A stretch of DNA of 6,702 nt from Planctomycetota bacterium (lineage in GTDB: Bacteria > Planctomycetota > Phycisphaerae > Sedimentisphaerales > Anaerohalosphaeraceae), in assembly GCA_021160785.1 (NCBI GenBank), contig JAGHBX010000378.1, positions 1 through 6,702 of the forward strand, written 5' to 3'. A program made the position numbers and the translations under genes. Positions 5,678 to 6,702 of the stretch are shown one piece after another (positions within the stretch are counted from its first letter, which is position 1; each line of letters starts with the position of its first letter). Under the pieces are notes generated by a model, which ran no database searches, was not told the DNA's origin, and saw only the letters and a list, made by a program, of their open reading frames with translations.

Positions 5678-6634
5678 TTACGTAAGCTTGCTTTCTATTT
5701 CTCTAAGGACCTTGATCGATTCTTCGGCGATTTTTTTGCCGCCGGGGGTAAAGTCAAACACCTCTAATGAGACCCATTTGTTGTAGCCTAAGTCCTTAAG
5801 CGTCTGGAAGGCTTTTACGTATTTTGTTGCCGCATCGCCGGTGCCGAGGTATGTGCCGTCCATTTCCATAACATGTACGTGCTGGATGAACTCGAAGTAG
5901 TTTGTAATGATCTCCTCGAAGGTCTCGGTCTCGTCGACGGTGTTATGGAAGTCGAACATTGTTTGTATCGCGGGGTGATCGATCTTTTCGACGAGTTCCA
6001 TGGCTTCTGCGGTGGTATTGACGACATCGGTCTGCGTCTTGTCCAACGGCTCGATGAGCACCTGGACGCCGCGGCTCTGTGCATGGTCTGCGACAGCGGC
6101 AAGGCCGTCGGCAAAGTGCTTCTTGGCCTCGTCGATCGATATGCCCACCGTATTTCGCTGTTTGGGCGAACCGAAGATCATCGCCTTTCCGCCGAGATCG
6201 CCGCAGAAATCGATAAGTTCGTTGAGGTAGTCCACCGATTTGGCGCGAACGGCGTCGTCCGGCGTCGTAAAATGCAGACCCGTCGGCGGGGGCGCAAGCA
6301 GCCAGTGCAAACCTGCACATTTAAGGCCGTTGTCGGTCATGGCCTTGACCATCTCCTGCCGCTGCGTCGCAGTAATCTCAGCAACCCCATCCATGACGAG
6401 CGTAAACGGGGCAATCTCAATGCCCGTGTAGCCGGCGCCGACAACGATCTTGCACTGCTCGGCGAAGGGCAGGTCCTTCATGCTCTCATTGCACATCGCA
6501 TAGTCGAATCCCGGCCATTTGCCCTCTACCAGCTTTGGGGCTTTTCGGCAACTCATCGTCAATCCTCCAATTGCGCCAACCGTCAATACGCCCCCGGAGG
6601 CCTTTAAAAATGATCTTCTGCTGTGCTTTGACAT
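5678..6634 (-). CDS. Tat-exported sugar phosphate isomerase/epimerase (xylose isomerase-like TIM barrel)
   Basis: This is a 318-residue protein. The N-terminus carries a textbook twin-arginine signal, SRRSFLK (residues 5-11), followed by a hydrophobic stretch (about 13-27) ending in TMSC. Cys29 could be a lipidation site, although the lipobox is not canonical. The rest fits the AP-endonuclease-2/xylose isomerase-like barrel: GIEIAPF (71-77), GLHWLL (108-113), IEPLDKT (194-200), MFDFHN (226-231), HVHVMEMDG (252-260) and SLEVFDF (289-295). By analogy with D-tagatose 3-epimerase relatives, Glu195, Asp228, His254 and Glu291 are the likely metal ligands. The family isomerises or epimerises free sugars; the actual substrate cannot be told. 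The frame is open upstream to an ATG at 6661. The ATG at 6634 is chosen because AAGGAG lies 5 bases before it and because the Tat motif then starts the protein. Export and sugar epimerisation suggest polysaccharide breakdown outside the cytoplasm. Confidence 0.88.
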   Translation of the reverse strand: MSKHSRRSFLKASGGVLTVGAIGGLTMSCRKAPKLVEGKWPGFDYAMCNESMKDLPFAEQCKIVVGAGYTGIEIAPFTLVMDGVAEITATQRQEMVKAMTDNGLKCAGLHWLLAPPPTGLHFTTPDDAVRAKSVDYLNELIDFCGDLGGKAMIFGSPKQRNTVGISIDEAKKHFADGLAAVADHAQSRGVQVLIEPLDKTQTDVVNTTAEAMELVEKIDHPAIQTMFDFHNTVDETETFEEIITNYFEFIQHVHVMEMDGTYLGTGDAATKYVKAFQTLKDLGYNKWVSLEVFDFTPGGKKIAEESIKVLREIESKLT

Positions 6635-6639
6635 TACTG

Positions 6640-6645
6640 CTCCTT
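6640..6645 (-). promoter_or_regulatory. Ribosome binding site deciding the epimerase start
   Basis: AAGGAG on the minus strand sits 5 bases before the ATG at 6634. It lies inside the reading frame that would start at 6661, whose ATG has no such site. No promoter is evident in the remaining upstream bases to the window edge. Confidence 0.75.
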
Positions 6646-6702
6646 TCGTCTTAAGAAACATCGAAACCGCAAATCAGCCACCAAGCGTAGGGCAAAAACA
6701 GT

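Noticed and set aside
5589..5786. A 65-codon plus-strand open frame beginning at the terminator
   Set aside because: It runs through the terminator hairpin and into the antisense of the epimerase 3' end, with no ribosome binding site.

Overview
The window is a bacterial chromosome segment in which every recognisable gene lies on the minus strand. The best taxonomic guess is an anaerobic or environmental planctomycete (Phycisphaerae/Sedimentisphaerales-like). This rests on gene content: a GldA-GldF-GldG-DUF4340 ABC cluster of the kind I associate with Planctomycetota, next to a Tat-exported sugar phosphate isomerase/epimerase. It is an inference from family knowledge, not a measured placement.

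Layout, in the direction of transcription (right to left). A Tat-signal TIM-barrel sugar isomerase/epimerase occupies 6634-5678. A 327-base gene-free stretch (5677-5351) follows. It carries several small hairpins and a strong intrinsic terminator that faces the plus strand, although no plus-strand gene precedes it. Next is a tRNA-Gln with anticodon CTG (5350-5280). A promoter region (about 5177-5118) then leads into a four-gene operon: ABC ATPase (5050-4328), ABC-2 type permease (4269-3538), a GldG-like auxiliary protein (3538-1559) and a DUF4340 membrane-anchored protein (1528-380). The last gene is the 5' end of an MsbA-type ABC exporter subunit (323-1), cut by the window edge. It has its own promoter-like sequence placed so that its mRNA would be leaderless.

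How the genes may work together. The ATPase and permease should form an ABC-2 type transporter. The GldG-like protein, with a terminal membrane helix at each end and a large domain between, and the DUF4340 protein, with an N-terminal anchor and a large domain probably outside the cytoplasm, look like dedicated extracytoplasmic partners. In Bacteroidota the GldA/F/G set is linked to gliding motility. Nothing here suggests gliding, and the substrate of the planctomycete-type cluster is unknown to me. The exporter half-gene downstream may be read from the same transcript as well, because no terminator is visible between it and the DUF4340 gene.

The points most worth a second look are the orphan plus-strand terminator with its hairpin-rich upstream region (possible small RNA), the leaderless start of the exporter, and the four-gene Gld-like module itself.
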